The position numbers and the translations under genes were made by a program. This document shows, piece by piece, positions 1 through 8,285 of a DNA stretch of 64,000 nt. This DNA is from JAVBLW01 sp031553215 (GTDB lineage Bacteria > Bacillota_I > Bacilli_A > Acholeplasmatales > Anaeroplasmataceae). The stretch's first letter is position 1. Every line of letters starts with the position of its first letter. The stretch is taken from NCBI GenBank assembly GCA_031553215.1, contig JAVBLW010000005.1:79143-143142 (forward strand), given 5' to 3'. Under the pieces are notes generated by a model. The model did no database searches. It worked only from the letters and a program-made list of their open reading frames with translations, and was not told the origin of the DNA.

Positions 1-230
1 GTAATTGTAGCACATTTTACTGCCACCCCATATTTTTTAGTTGCATAAGCAGAATCAAAAGTGACTTGATCTTTAGTCTTTTCTCTTTCTTCTAATCCTA
101 AGTCATAGTATTCTGTTTTTAAATCAACAAATGGAAGTAATAATTCATCTTTTATCATCTTCCATAAAATTCTTGTCATTTCGTCGCCATCCATCTCAAC
201 AAGTGGCGTAGTCATCTTGATTTTTGTCAT
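1..230 (-). CDS. icd: NADP-dependent isocitrate dehydrogenase, N-terminal part (gene cut by window edge)
   Basis: The 76 codons present read MTKIKMTTPLVEMDGDEMTR and on to a region ending VKCATIT. This is the N-terminus of the dimeric eukaryote-like (type II) NADP isocitrate dehydrogenase, which makes 2-oxoglutarate from isocitrate in the cytosol. The start ATG at 228-230 follows a GGAGG about 8 bases upstream. The VEMDGDEMTR and VKCATIT segments are typical of this subfamily rather than of the E. coli-type enzyme. The rest of the gene lies to the left of the window. It sits directly downstream of a trans-aconitate methyltransferase, a metabolically related neighbour, but has its own promoter. 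Identification is confident; completeness cannot be judged. Confidence 0.9.
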   Translation of the reverse strand, partial: MTKIKMTTPLVEMDGDEMTRILWKMIKDELLLPFVDLKTEYYDLGLEEREKTKDQVTFDSAYATKKYGVAVKCATI

Positions 231-260
231 CTTGATATCCTCCATAATTCATCCTTTTCT

Positions 261-289
261 ATTATATAATAATATTAAAAAAAAGACAA
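261..289 (-). promoter_or_regulatory. Promoter of icd
   Basis: On the minus strand TTGTCT (284-289) and TATAAT (261-266) are separated by 17 bases, a near-consensus sigma-A promoter. The -35 lies inside the terminator hairpin of the upstream gene. Confidence 0.6.
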
Positions 290-309
290 TAATCCCAACT
301 ATTGTCTTT
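277..309 (-). terminator. Rho-independent terminator after tam
   Basis: A 10-bp inverted repeat (282-291 with 300-309, arm AAAGACAATA) is followed on the minus strand by eight U residues. It ends the methyltransferase transcript just before the icd promoter. Confidence 0.8.
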
Positions 310-323
310 AAAATATAATATTA

Positions 324-1094
324 CTATTTAGTTGCGATAAAGAAAAGTCTTCTAAATTCAAATATAATTTCTCCGTTTTCCTGAATCATATATTTTTGTT
401 TAACTTGTTCTAATATTTCATTCTCAAATACTATTTTCTTTTCATCATCTAAATAATTTAAATATGGTCTTATTTTTGTACTCTTTACCCATTCTACCAA
501 ATCCTGATGACTTTTCATTCTTTGGTAATACATTGTTTCCCACATAGAAAAATCGCTTGAAATACTAGCTAATATATCAAAATATTCATAAGGCTTCAAT
601 ATTTCATTATGTTCTAATTCAACATTATTAAATCCCCATTTAGGATTATCAACCACATTTGCAATTATCTTATATAATTCGGCTTCACCGTTCATTGGAA
701 TTTGAATAGCTAACATCCCACCTACATTTAATAAAGACATCATTTCTTTTAATAGCTTTTTATGATTAGGTATCCACTGAATACAAGCATTGGAAAATAC
801 TATATCAAAATCCCTATCTAATTTACTTAAATCTTTATTTGCATCACATATCATAAATTCTAGATTAGGATATTTTTCCTTTGCTTTCTCTACCATAGAT
901 AAAGAATTATCTATACCTATTATTTTTGCATTAGGAAAAAAGTCATATAGAACCTTAGTACTATTACCAGGACCAGATCCAACATCTAAGATTTTCTTAG
1001 GATTTTCAACATTTATTCTATTAACTAAATCAATAGCTGGTTGTGTCCTATCATTTCCAAATTTTAAATATTGTTTTGGCGACCATTCACTCAT
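324..1094 (-). CDS. tam: Trans-aconitate 2-methyltransferase
   Basis: This 256-residue class I SAM-dependent methyltransferase resembles E. coli Tam over its whole length. It begins MSEWSPKQYLKFG, has the SAM-binding motif ILDVGSGPGNS at about residues 35-45, the acidic GID motif about 20 residues later, NACIQWIPNH in the middle and QENGEIIFEFRRLFFIATK at the end. Tam methylates trans-aconitate, a side product of the aconitase intermediate that inhibits the citric acid cycle. The next gene downstream is isocitrate dehydrogenase, which fits a role around aconitate and isocitrate. The start follows AAGGAG. Other small-acid methyltransferases are possible, but the family assignment looks firm. 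Confidence 0.85.
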   Translation of the reverse strand: MSEWSPKQYLKFGNDRTQPAIDLVNRINVENPKKILDVGSGPGNSTKVLYDFFPNAKIIGIDNSLSMVEKAKEKYPNLEFMICDANKDLSKLDRDFDIVFSNACIQWIPNHKKLLKEMMSLLNVGGMLAIQIPMNGEAELYKIIANVVDNPKWGFNNVELEHNEILKPYEYFDILASISSDFSMWETMYYQRMKSHQDLVEWVKSTKIRPYLNYLDDEKKIVFENEILEQVKQKYMIQENGEIIFEFRRLFFIATK

Positions 1095-1118
1095 TTTAAC
1101 ACTCCTTATCTAAGTATC

Positions 1119-1147
1119 ATTATACTTTATAAGTGTTTTTTTGTAAA
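1119..1147 (-). promoter_or_regulatory. Promoter of tam
   Basis: TTTACA (1142-1147) and TATAAT (1119-1124) are 17 bases apart on the minus strand. The -35 overlaps the U-tract of the preceding terminator. Confidence 0.65.
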
Positions 1148-1180
1148 ACAAAAACCAAAGACATGAAAATCCTTTGGTTT
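1146..1180 (-). terminator. Terminator after the MBG lipoprotein gene
   Basis: AAACCAAAG (1152-1160) pairs with CTTTGGTTT (1172-1180), followed on the minus strand by a U-rich tail. It lies 15 bases past the stop codon. Confidence 0.75.
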
Positions 1181-1194
1181 CTTTCGATTAATTT

Positions 1195-3405
1195 TTATTC
1201 TTCCACTTTATCAAAGTATGGATTTCTTTCTCCTAATGATTCAATTAAATAATCATAAGTGACTAATTCTTTAACTTCAACAAATAATTCACTCAATAAA
1301 GTATATTGTTTTTCGATATAATTAAGTGCTGATGTCGTTAATAAAATAGTAGTTTCAGCAGTTATTCCATTAGAAGCATTTGCAGATAGAACATCTGCCG
1401 CAAAAGTTTCTAATTGCTCACTTTGAACAAACATCATTGGTATTTCCATTGATATTTTAGAGTACTTACCGGTTGCTTCGTCATATGTGTAATAATAAGT
1501 TGTTTTCATTTCAATATCGTAGCGGCGCGAAGCAGTCTTTAATGAAAGTCCACCAACTTTTTTTGCAACAAAACTATTACTACTTCCATTTACATAAATA
1601 GTATCTAAATTAGATCCATTTGTGATATCTGATTTTTTAACAGATGATATTCCAGCGATATTCCAAAGATTAAAAAACATAGTATTATAAGTAATTTTAG
1701 AAATTGTTTCTTTTACTTCATATCCAATTAATTTTCCAGTCTCGTTGTTATATATTTCTACACAGTATTCAGTACTCATATCAGTAGATTCTTTTTTGTT
1801 AGAAATTATCGATGTATAATTACCATCTATTTGAATCATTGCACTTGTTTTAGTGCTTAATGATTTAACACCTAGATATTCATATACATACCCAACAGTA
1901 ATTTCACCTTCTCTAACAAATTCAATTTGTTTGATAGAGACATTTAAAATACTGACTGATAATTTTAAATAATTTTCACTAGATACATATTTAACTACAT
2001 TACTACTAGAAAGTTCAATTCTTCCGTAAGTAGTTTCAGTAGTGCTATCATACAATAATTCTATTGATGCACCAGAATAACTAATTAGTATTTGATAAGT
2101 ATCATCAAGTAACGTAATTTTGACTTTAAAATCACCCATATTCTTTTCAAACACAAAATAATCATCCGGATTGTTAGTTATATATGTTTGATAGAATTCT
2201 ACTATCGTACTTATTGAACCATAGAAAATACTTAAATAGCTAAGTGCTCCTTCTGCATCAAGTAAAGTATCGTATAACACATTAAGTTGTTTTCCTACTC
2301 CTAATTGTGATAATGAGGATACATATACAAAGTTAGAATTAAAATCTATTTTTCCTCCACTATAAACACGATTTTCCAATGCAAAGCTTTCAGGTAAGAA
2401 AGACCATGCATCGGGCATATCTGATAATGATGTTAATATAGTAGTTGCCATTTTAGAAAGATCAGTTTTTATTTTTAATGTAGCTGTTAATTCTAATGTA
2501 ATATAATTACTACCCTTTAATACTGCAGTAGCATTATAGGTACCAACTCCAGTTCCTTTATTGTTTTCATATTCCACAACAACACCATTCGGAAGTGTTC
2601 CACTTACAACGATAGCTTTTTCTGTTCCATCATGAGTAACTGTTTCATCACTAAAGGTTACTCCTGTTATAGCTATTTTTTCAATTTCTAAATCAGCATA
2701 TAATGTTAAATCATTATAGTTTGGATTTGATAGCTTCGCTGATGCTTCATATTTACCAGCGTTTGTTCCTTTATTATTTTGGTATGTAACAGTTGTTCCT
2801 GCTGGTAATTCTCCACTTACAACGATTGTCTTTTCAACTCCATCATAATCTACTTTACTACCAGTAAAAGTTATTCCTGTATAATCAAGCTTTTCAATTT
2901 CTAAATCAGCGTATAGTGTTAAATCATTATAATTTGGATTTGATAGCTTCGCTGATGCTTCATATTTATTAGCATTTGTCCCTTTATTATTTTGGTATGT
3001 AACAGTTGTTCCTGCTGGTAATTCTCCACTTACAACGATTGTCTTTTCAACCCCATCATAATCTACTTTACTACCAGTAAAAGTTATTCCTGTATAATCA
3101 AGTTTATTAATAGTTAATTTTGCATTTAATATTAAAGTCTTATACCCTTCACCTGTTAGAGTTGCAGTTGCTTGATATACTCCCGCATTTGTTCCTTTAT
3201 TACAAGCGTATGAAACACTAACTTCACTTGGCACACTACCTGTAATAATTATTTCTATTTCATTACCATTATAATTATATGTTTTATCTTCAAATGTTAC
3301 TCCTGTAATAGTTTTTAATGTATCAGCCGGTTCATCACTTCCGCCACATGAAGCAACGAAGCATACCGATAAAATAGCCAATACCATGTAAAATATCTTT
3401 CTCAT
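1195..3405 (-). CDS. Surface lipoprotein with four MBG-like Ig-fold repeats
   Basis: The 736-residue product starts with a lipoprotein signal peptide; the lipobox FVASC puts the lipidated cysteine at position 20, so it should be anchored to the outer face of the membrane. Residues about 33-312 hold four tandem repeats of about 70 residues, each with an ITGVTF/YTGITF opening, a DG(V/T)EK.IVVSG.LP strand and an NNKGT...Y.A.A.L block, resembling MBG/YDG Ig-like domains. The second and third repeats are almost identical, also in DNA. Residues about 315-736 are a separate region that I do not recognise. Such repeats usually act as extracellular stalks. The start follows GAGGGGG. Ligand and function are unknown. 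Confidence 0.75.
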   Translation of the reverse strand: MRKIFYMVLAILSVCFVASCGGSDEPADTLKTITGVTFEDKTYNYNGNEIEIIITGSVPSEVSVSYACNKGTNAGVYQATATLTGEGYKTLILNAKLTINKLDYTGITFTGSKVDYDGVEKTIVVSGELPAGTTVTYQNNKGTNANKYEASAKLSNPNYNDLTLYADLEIEKLDYTGITFTGSKVDYDGVEKTIVVSGELPAGTTVTYQNNKGTNAGKYEASAKLSNPNYNDLTLYADLEIEKIAITGVTFSDETVTHDGTEKAIVVSGTLPNGVVVEYENNKGTGVGTYNATAVLKGSNYITLELTATLKIKTDLSKMATTILTSLSDMPDAWSFLPESFALENRVYSGGKIDFNSNFVYVSSLSQLGVGKQLNVLYDTLLDAEGALSYLSIFYGSISTIVEFYQTYITNNPDDYFVFEKNMGDFKVKITLLDDTYQILISYSGASIELLYDSTTETTYGRIELSSSNVVKYVSSENYLKLSVSILNVSIKQIEFVREGEITVGYVYEYLGVKSLSTKTSAMIQIDGNYTSIISNKKESTDMSTEYCVEIYNNETGKLIGYEVKETISKITYNTMFFNLWNIAGISSVKKSDITNGSNLDTIYVNGSSNSFVAKKVGGLSLKTASRRYDIEMKTTYYYTYDEATGKYSKISMEIPMMFVQSEQLETFAADVLSANASNGITAETTILLTTSALNYIEKQYTLLSELFVEVKELVTYDYLIESLGERNPYFDKVEE
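2683..3108 (-). repeat. Two 213-bp tandem repeats within the MBG lipoprotein gene
   Basis: Units 2683-2895 and 2896-3108 differ at only a few positions and encode the second and third 71-residue MBG repeats. The near-identity points to recent duplication or ongoing recombination. Confidence 0.85.
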
Positions 3406-3435
3406 TCAAACCCCCTCTTTCTTTTAACATTATTT

Positions 3436-3464
3436 ATTTTATACTTTTTTCCCATTTAATGCAA
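3436..3464 (-). promoter_or_regulatory. Promoter of the MBG lipoprotein gene
   Basis: TTGCAT (3459-3464) and TAAAAT (3436-3441) are 17 bases apart on the minus strand. Confidence 0.5.
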
Positions 3465-3492
3465 CCAACAGCTAGTTGTTTCCTTTAAAATG

Positions 3493-3516
3493 AAAAAAAA
3501 GACTAAAAATCAGTCT
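3493..3516 (-). terminator. Short terminator overlapping the DUF1275 stop codon
   Basis: AGACT (3500-3504) pairs with AGTCT (3512-3516), with eight U residues following on the minus strand. The stem includes the TAG stop at 3503-3505. A 5-bp stem is weak. Confidence 0.45.
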
Positions 3517-4186
3517 CTTGTTGATCAATCATTTTAAGGCATCTTTTATCATTTATTAAAACAATACCTAGTATCAATAGCATTACTATTGAAACTACTA
3601 TAAAGCAATAATTTGATTTTACTATTAGCTTTGCATTTGTAAAAACACCTAATATAAAAAATAATATAATTGTGATGTAGATCAAAAATTCTTTTCTAGA
3701 ATCCTTATCCCTTCTTCTAAAAATATTAAATAAGGCTTCTGAAGCACTTCTCAAGTTACCAGTACACATAGTTGATACATAAGTGTACCCTTTTACTTTT
3801 CTAAAGGTGTCCATTTGTACAGCACAGCATAACGAACACAATCCATTTGCAAGCCAATTAAATCTTCCCACTGGAATAAATGTGACAATTAGAAACAGAA
3901 TTCCTTCTAGTATAAAGACGCTATAATATTTCGCTCTTTTTGTATTTTCAAATAGATGCCCAATCGACTGACTAACAATAACTCCAAAAACAAAGAATCC
4001 AATTGGTATTAAATAAGACATAGCTATGCCTGTATTACCATCAGCTATGTTTATCCCAAAAAGGATCATATTACCCGTTTGCATACTTGCGAATGTTTTG
4101 CCTCTTAATAAATAAGAGTATGAATCTACAAACCCACCTATAAATGCTAGTAATAAACTTACTATAAACATATCTTTAATTTTCAT
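3503..4186 (-). CDS. YoaK-type DUF1275 integral membrane protein
   Basis: The 227-residue hydrophobic protein has about six predicted membrane helices and the DUF1275 hallmarks: AFIGGFVDSYSYLLRGKTFASMQTGN near the N-terminus (glycine and aspartate in helix 1, then a QTGN turn) and a second CTGNLR motif at about residues 142-147. The family (B. subtilis YoaK and relatives) is widespread and its substrate is not established; transport is assumed. The start follows AGGTG. It is a single-gene transcript with its own promoter, around which lie operator-like repeats. Family assignment is secure, function is not. Confidence 0.8.
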   Translation of the reverse strand: MKIKDMFIVSLLLAFIGGFVDSYSYLLRGKTFASMQTGNMILFGINIADGNTGIAMSYLIPIGFFVFGVIVSQSIGHLFENTKRAKYYSVFILEGILFLIVTFIPVGRFNWLANGLCSLCCAVQMDTFRKVKGYTYVSTMCTGNLRSASEALFNIFRRRDKDSRKEFLIYITIILFFILGVFTNAKLIVKSNYCFIVVSIVMLLILGIVLINDKRCLKMIDQQETDF

Positions 4187-4228
4187 CTTTTGTCACCTAA
4201 CTCTCTTAATGATAATTAATATTTTTTG

Positions 4229-4271
4229 ATTTTAAACCATATTGTAAACTTTGTCAAGAAACATTGTAAAC
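4229..4271 (-). promoter_or_regulatory. Promoter of the DUF1275 gene with flanking direct repeats
   Basis: TTGACA (4252-4257) and TAAAAT (4229-4234) are 17 bases apart on the minus strand. The nine-base sequence ATTGTAAAC occurs at 4241-4249, in the spacer, and again at 4263-4271, just upstream of the -35. The 22-base offset puts both on the same DNA face, as expected for a repressor site. Confidence 0.55.
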
Positions 4272-4296
4272 CATACGATAAACCAATTATATAAAG

Positions 4297-4370
4297 TAAA
4301 AAAGACCAAAGGTTGAGAAGTCCTTTAGTCTTTTTAATCCAAGTTCTACAAAAATTAACGTTTTGAGAAT
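4297..4370. repeat. 74-bp direct repeat, left copy (ectopic rpsI 3' end plus terminator)
   Basis: All 74 bases match 8366-8439. The right copy contains the last 13 coding bases of rpsI, its stop codon and its terminator. Here the same sequence stands without the gene, as expected for a duplicated integration target or a remnant of an earlier rpsI junction. The terminator hairpin (4298-4335) is retained. Confidence 0.9.
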
Positions 4371-4410
4371 GTGTGTTATGAAATTAATGGCTCAACAAGT
4401 GGATTTATAT

Positions 4411-4614
4411 TTAATTGACTTGCATTTGAATTGAACATAAAACGTCATAAAAATAACCTTTATTACTCCTCTCGTAAATTTCATATATCTTAGCATAATC
4501 AAAAGGAGAAATATTCCTTTTCTCCGCCTCCACAGTATACCTATTCAATATAACTTGGGCCTCACCTTTTTTCAAAATAGCCAAATGACTTGCTGATTCT
4601 TTTTGACTTGCCAT
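4411..4614 (-). pseudogene. Short ORF of unknown origin, possibly gene debris
   Basis: The reading frame gives 67 residues from MASQKESASHLAIL, with no good ribosome binding site. I do not recognise a family. Another frame immediately upstream reads SGYKIVDGKSKRISKSFGYF before running into a stop near an A-rich tract; joined through a frameshift, this gives a basic, beta-rich segment of the kind found at the N-terminus of integrases or in some transposases, followed by GEAQVILNRY. The ORF may therefore be the tail of a frameshifted recombination gene. It lies next to the left 74-bp repeat, where an integrase would be expected. Speculative. Confidence 0.25.
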
Positions 4615-4632
4615 CAACTATTTTATATCCGC

Positions 4633-4674
4633 TTGTCATTTGGTTGTCATTTGATTGTCATACAATGATATAAT
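4633..4674 (+). promoter_or_regulatory. Promoter region of the RCC1 adhesin gene with three phased TTGTCA repeats
   Basis: TTGTCA occurs at 4633, 4644 and 4655, exactly 11 bases apart, within repeats close to TTGTCATTTGG. TATAAT lies at 4669-4674. The middle TTGTCA can serve as a -35 with a 19-base spacer. The helical phasing suggests a protein-binding array, either an operator or recombinase arm sites. A ribosome binding site AAAGGAGAG follows before the ATG at 4698. Confidence 0.5.
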
Positions 4675-4697
4675 TTGTAAAAAAAGGAGAGATAAAA

Positions 4698-7600
4698 ATG
4701 AAAAAGTCAATTTTTAAAAAATTTTTTAGCATTATTGCAATAACAACATTTTTTTTAGTTGGTAAATCAACTATCAAAGTAAATGCTGAAGAAAAAAAAC
4801 CTGTTATTACTCAAGCAGTAGCCTCAGGTTATTTCAGTGTATTACTTAGTGATGAAGGTAATGTATATACATTTGGATATGGTGTATCTGGACAATTGGG
4901 AACTGGAAATACATCTAATAAAAATTTGCCAGTCAATATTACAAGCAGTTTTGGTGGTGAAACAATTGTTAAGCTGTTTGGTGGTGTTAATAGTTCACAT
5001 ACTATAGCGCTAAGTGCGAGTGGTAAAATATTTGCTTGGGGAGCAAATTCTTCAGGACAATGTGGAGTTGGTAATGTTAATGATCAACGTACTCCAGTAG
5101 ATATAACTGATAAATTTGAGGGAGAAACAATTTCTCAAGTTGGACTTGGAAGTAATTTCACTGTAGTATTAACTGAAAGTAATAAGGTTTATACTTTCGG
5201 TGAAAATGAATATGGTCAATTAGGTATCGGCAATACAACTGACAAATCAACGCCAACGGATATTACTGATCAATTTGGTGATGAAGTTGTTACCAATATA
5301 ACAGTTGGAGGATTTCACACTTTAGCAATGACTGAAAGCGGTAAATTATATGCTTTTGGCTATAATAGTAATTATGGACAATTAGGAATTGGTGAAGCAG
5401 ATACTGCAAACAAATTATCGCCAATTGATATCAGTTATCTATTTCCTGATGAAACTATTGTTCAAACTGGCGCAAATTATCTTAGTAGTTTTGTTTTATG
5501 CGAAAGCGGTAAAATCTTTGCGTTCGGTTCAAATGCTACTGGACAATTAGGGAAGACTATTTTAGTTTATAATACTATTGAAAGAAGTCCTGTTGAAACT
5601 ACAAGTCAATTTGGTGATGATAAAATTGTTAAAATGAATTGTGGAGGAGAACATAATATGTTCTTCGGTGAGAGTGGTAAAATTTATGCCTTCGGACGTA
5701 ATAATCAAGGGCAATTAGGGCTTGGTACAACAAGTGATTCCGTTACCACTTCAACTCCAATAGATATTACAGAAAAACTTGCGGATATAAATATTGAAAC
5801 AATATCTATGGGTTCATATCATAACCTTATAATTGATACTGCTGGTGTGGTTCATTGTTTTGGTGGAAATAACTTTGGGCAATTAGGAATTGGTTCTACA
5901 GTATCCGATGGAAAATTTAGTAATGTAGTATTTAAATATTCACAAGCAAAACTTACAAGTGAAACAACAACTTTCAATAAAGCAATGGGAGATTCCACTT
6001 TTACTTTGTCAGTAAATGGTGGAACTGGAAGTGGTGCTTTATCTTATATAAGTAGTAATACTACAGTCGCAACAGTAAATTCAAGTGGTGTTGTAACAAT
6101 TAAAACTCCGGGTACTGCTAAAATTAGTGTAATAAAAGCTGAAGATACTACGTATGATGTTTCAAATACTTTAGTGTTTACAATAAATGTTGCTAAAGGT
6201 AATCAAGCAAATATCACAACATCGAATTTAACAATTAATAAAGTAATGGCAGATTCTTATTTCTATTTATCAACATTAGTTACTGGTGGAACTGGAAGTG
6301 GTGCTTTAACTTACGAAAGTGCGAATACTGATATCGTTTCAGTCGCTACAAATGGTAAGGTAACAATACATGCATTAGGAACTACTACTTTAACTGTGTA
6401 TAAAGCTGGAGATAGTAATTACGAAGACTCAAATACATTAACATTCACGGTAAACATTAATAAACCAAGTCAAACAAACATTGCTAGTGATCAATTAACT
6501 ATTACGAAAAACTTGATTGACTCTGATTTTAATTTAGTGGTAACAGGCGGAAATGGAACAGGTGCATTAAGTTATGTAAGCAGTGATACTACTGTTGTTG
6601 AAGTTGATTCAACAGGTAAAGTTACAATTATTGGTGCAGGTACTGCAACAATTTCAGCAATAAAAGCAGGTGATGATAATTATAATGTATCAAATGAATT
6701 AACATTTAATATTACAATTGTTAAAAAAACACAAGCAGTTATTACAGCAAATGAAACTTCAATTTCAAAAGTAGTTGATACTTTAGAATTTGATTTAACA
6801 GTAAATGGTGGATCAGGAAGTGGTGCTTTATCTTATACAAGCAGTGATACTACTGTTGTTGAAGTTGATTCAACAGGTAAAGTTACAATTATTGGTGCAG
6901 GTACTGCAACAATTACTGTAAAAAAATTACAAGATGATGAGTATGCAGATTCAAATACTTTAACATTTAATATTATAATAACTAAAATGAATCAAACAAA
7001 TATTACAACATCTAATCCAACAATTGATAAATTAACAACAGATGATAATTTCAATTTAGTAGTAAATGGTGGAAATGGCGATGGAGCATTCACTTATACA
7101 AGTAATAATCCATTAGTTGCCGAAGTAAGTCCAACTGGTGTTGTTACAATTATTGGTGTTGGAATCACAGTAATTACTGTAACTAAAGCAACAGATGCTT
7201 TATATAACGTATCAAACACATTAGATATAACGATAAATGTTTCTAAAGCAAATCAAGCAAATTTAACAAGTGAATATATGGCTTATACTAAAACATTATC
7301 GGATTTACAATTTACAATTTCTGTAACCGGTGGATCAGGAAGTGGTGCAATTACATATTCAAGTAGTAATACCGATGTTGTTACTGTTGATCAATTTGGT
7401 ACTGTAACAATTATCGGTGCTGGAAATGCAACAATTAATGTATTAAAAGCAGCAAATGACACCTATGCAATATCAAGTGTTTTAGAAATTGCAATTACAA
7501 TTTCAAAAAACCCTCAAGAAGAAATCATTACAAGCACTACCAATTTCACTAAAACTGAAATAGGAGAAGAATTTACTTTAGATATAACTGGCGGAACAGG

Positions 7601-8018
7601 GACAGGTAGTTTAAGTTATACAAGTAGTAATACAGACGTCGTTACTGTTGATCAATTTGGTAAAGTAACAGTCGTTGGTAAAGGTACAGCAACAGTTACA
7701 GTTGTTAATGTAGGAGATGATACATATGGAGAATCAAATACATTAACATTTACAATAACTGTAGGAAAAGAATCAAACAATGGTTTATCAGTAGGTGCTA
7801 TAATCGGCATCGTAGTTGCATCATTATTTGGATTATTATTAGTCATCGTAGTCGTTTATATCTTATGGAAATATGCAATTTTAAAAGGCCATGTATTAGA
7901 TACAATCTTTACTCCAATCGACGTATTTTTTGTTAAAGTATGTAGAGTATTCTATAAGAAAAATGCATTATTTACAATGGTAGGAATCAAAAATAAAGAA
8001 GAATTAAAGGATAAATAA
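4698..8018 (+). CDS. Giant membrane-anchored adhesin: RCC1 beta-propeller plus seven Big-type Ig repeats
   Basis: This 1106-residue exported protein has a signal peptide (cleavage likely after VNA, residue 30). Residues about 38-410 hold seven RCC1-type repeats, each with a core like VYTFGxNxxGQLGIG, enough to close one seven-bladed propeller. Residues about 415-1025 hold seven repeats of about 87 residues opening with Q(A/T)xI and carrying GG(T/S/N)GxGALSY, SSxTxVxxVxxxGxVTI and GxxTITVxKAxDxxY, the pattern of bacterial Ig-like group 2 domains. A membrane helix (1033-1056) and a basic cytoplasmic tail follow. There is no LPXTG signal. It is one of the few plus-strand genes here and sits inside the rpsI-flanking insertion. 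An adhesive or structural role is inferred. Confidence 0.8.
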   Translation: MKKSIFKKFFSIIAITTFFLVGKSTIKVNAEEKKPVITQAVASGYFSVLLSDEGNVYTFGYGVSGQLGTGNTSNKNLPVNITSSFGGETIVKLFGGVNSSHTIALSASGKIFAWGANSSGQCGVGNVNDQRTPVDITDKFEGETISQVGLGSNFTVVLTESNKVYTFGENEYGQLGIGNTTDKSTPTDITDQFGDEVVTNITVGGFHTLAMTESGKLYAFGYNSNYGQLGIGEADTANKLSPIDISYLFPDETIVQTGANYLSSFVLCESGKIFAFGSNATGQLGKTILVYNTIERSPVETTSQFGDDKIVKMNCGGEHNMFFGESGKIYAFGRNNQGQLGLGTTSDSVTTSTPIDITEKLADINIETISMGSYHNLIIDTAGVVHCFGGNNFGQLGIGSTVSDGKFSNVVFKYSQAKLTSETTTFNKAMGDSTFTLSVNGGTGSGALSYISSNTTVATVNSSGVVTIKTPGTAKISVIKAEDTTYDVSNTLVFTINVAKGNQANITTSNLTINKVMADSYFYLSTLVTGGTGSGALTYESANTDIVSVATNGKVTIHALGTTTLTVYKAGDSNYEDSNTLTFTVNINKPSQTNIASDQLTITKNLIDSDFNLVVTGGNGTGALSYVSSDTTVVEVDSTGKVTIIGAGTATISAIKAGDDNYNVSNELTFNITIVKKTQAVITANETSISKVVDTLEFDLTVNGGSGSGALSYTSSDTTVVEVDSTGKVTIIGAGTATITVKKLQDDEYADSNTLTFNIIITKMNQTNITTSNPTIDKLTTDDNFNLVVNGGNGDGAFTYTSNNPLVAEVSPTGVVTIIGVGITVITVTKATDALYNVSNTLDITINVSKANQANLTSEYMAYTKTLSDLQFTISVTGGSGSGAITYSSSNTDVVTVDQFGTVTIIGAGNATINVLKAANDTYAISSVLEIAITISKNPQEEIITSTTNFTKTEIGEEFTLDITGGTGTGSLSYTSSNTDVVTVDQFGKVTVVGKGTATVTVVNVGDDTYGESNTLTFTITVGKESNNGLSVGAIIGIVVASLFGLLLVIVVVYILWKYAILKGHVLDTIFTPIDVFFVKVCRVFYKKNALFTMVGIKNKEELKDK

Positions 8019-8195
8019 AGAAATTATATATATTTGTTTATGAAGGGTGACACTTGGTGTCACCTTTTTGTCGCCATCCTCATAATATCTCTTAATTGTG
8101 GACCTCGCTTTACCATATATTTTTGCTAGTTCGCCATAATTTTGTCTCATATTAATTGTTCTTAATATATCTAATACTCCTAATAAATTTATCAT
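8004..8195 (-). pseudogene. N-terminal fragment resembling an IS21-type transposase (IstA)
   Basis: Translation from 8195 gives MINLLGVLDILRTINMRQNY, then GELAKIYGKARSTIKRYYEDG, a helix-turn-helix of the type that opens IstA transposases (usual pattern: SEIARxxGxxRxTVKKYY). The similarity stops after about 45 residues and the frame then runs through the adhesin terminator into its 3' end, so this is a truncated relic without the DDE catalytic domain. No terminal inverted repeat was recognised. Its position at the right edge of the inserted segment fits mobile-element debris. A small DNA-binding protein is a less likely alternative. Confidence 0.35.
8046..8069 (+). terminator. Terminator of the RCC1 adhesin gene
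   Basis: A perfect 8-bp stem (GGTGACAC with GTGTCACC) and a TTG loop are followed by five T residues, 27 bases after the stop codon. Confidence 0.85.
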
Positions 8196-8229
8196 ATATT
8201 TACCACTTTACTTCAGTTAATATATTAAC

Positions 8230-8285
8230 AAAAAAACAAGCTATTGATAATGAGTTGTTAATCAAATTTGCTTGTTTTTTATTTT
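8230..8285. terminator. Bidirectional hairpin with A/T tails
   Basis: AAAAAACAAGC (8231-8241) pairs with GCTTGTTTTTT (8270-8280) across a 28-base loop. It could terminate transcription on either strand between the inserted segment and rpsI. Confidence 0.55.
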
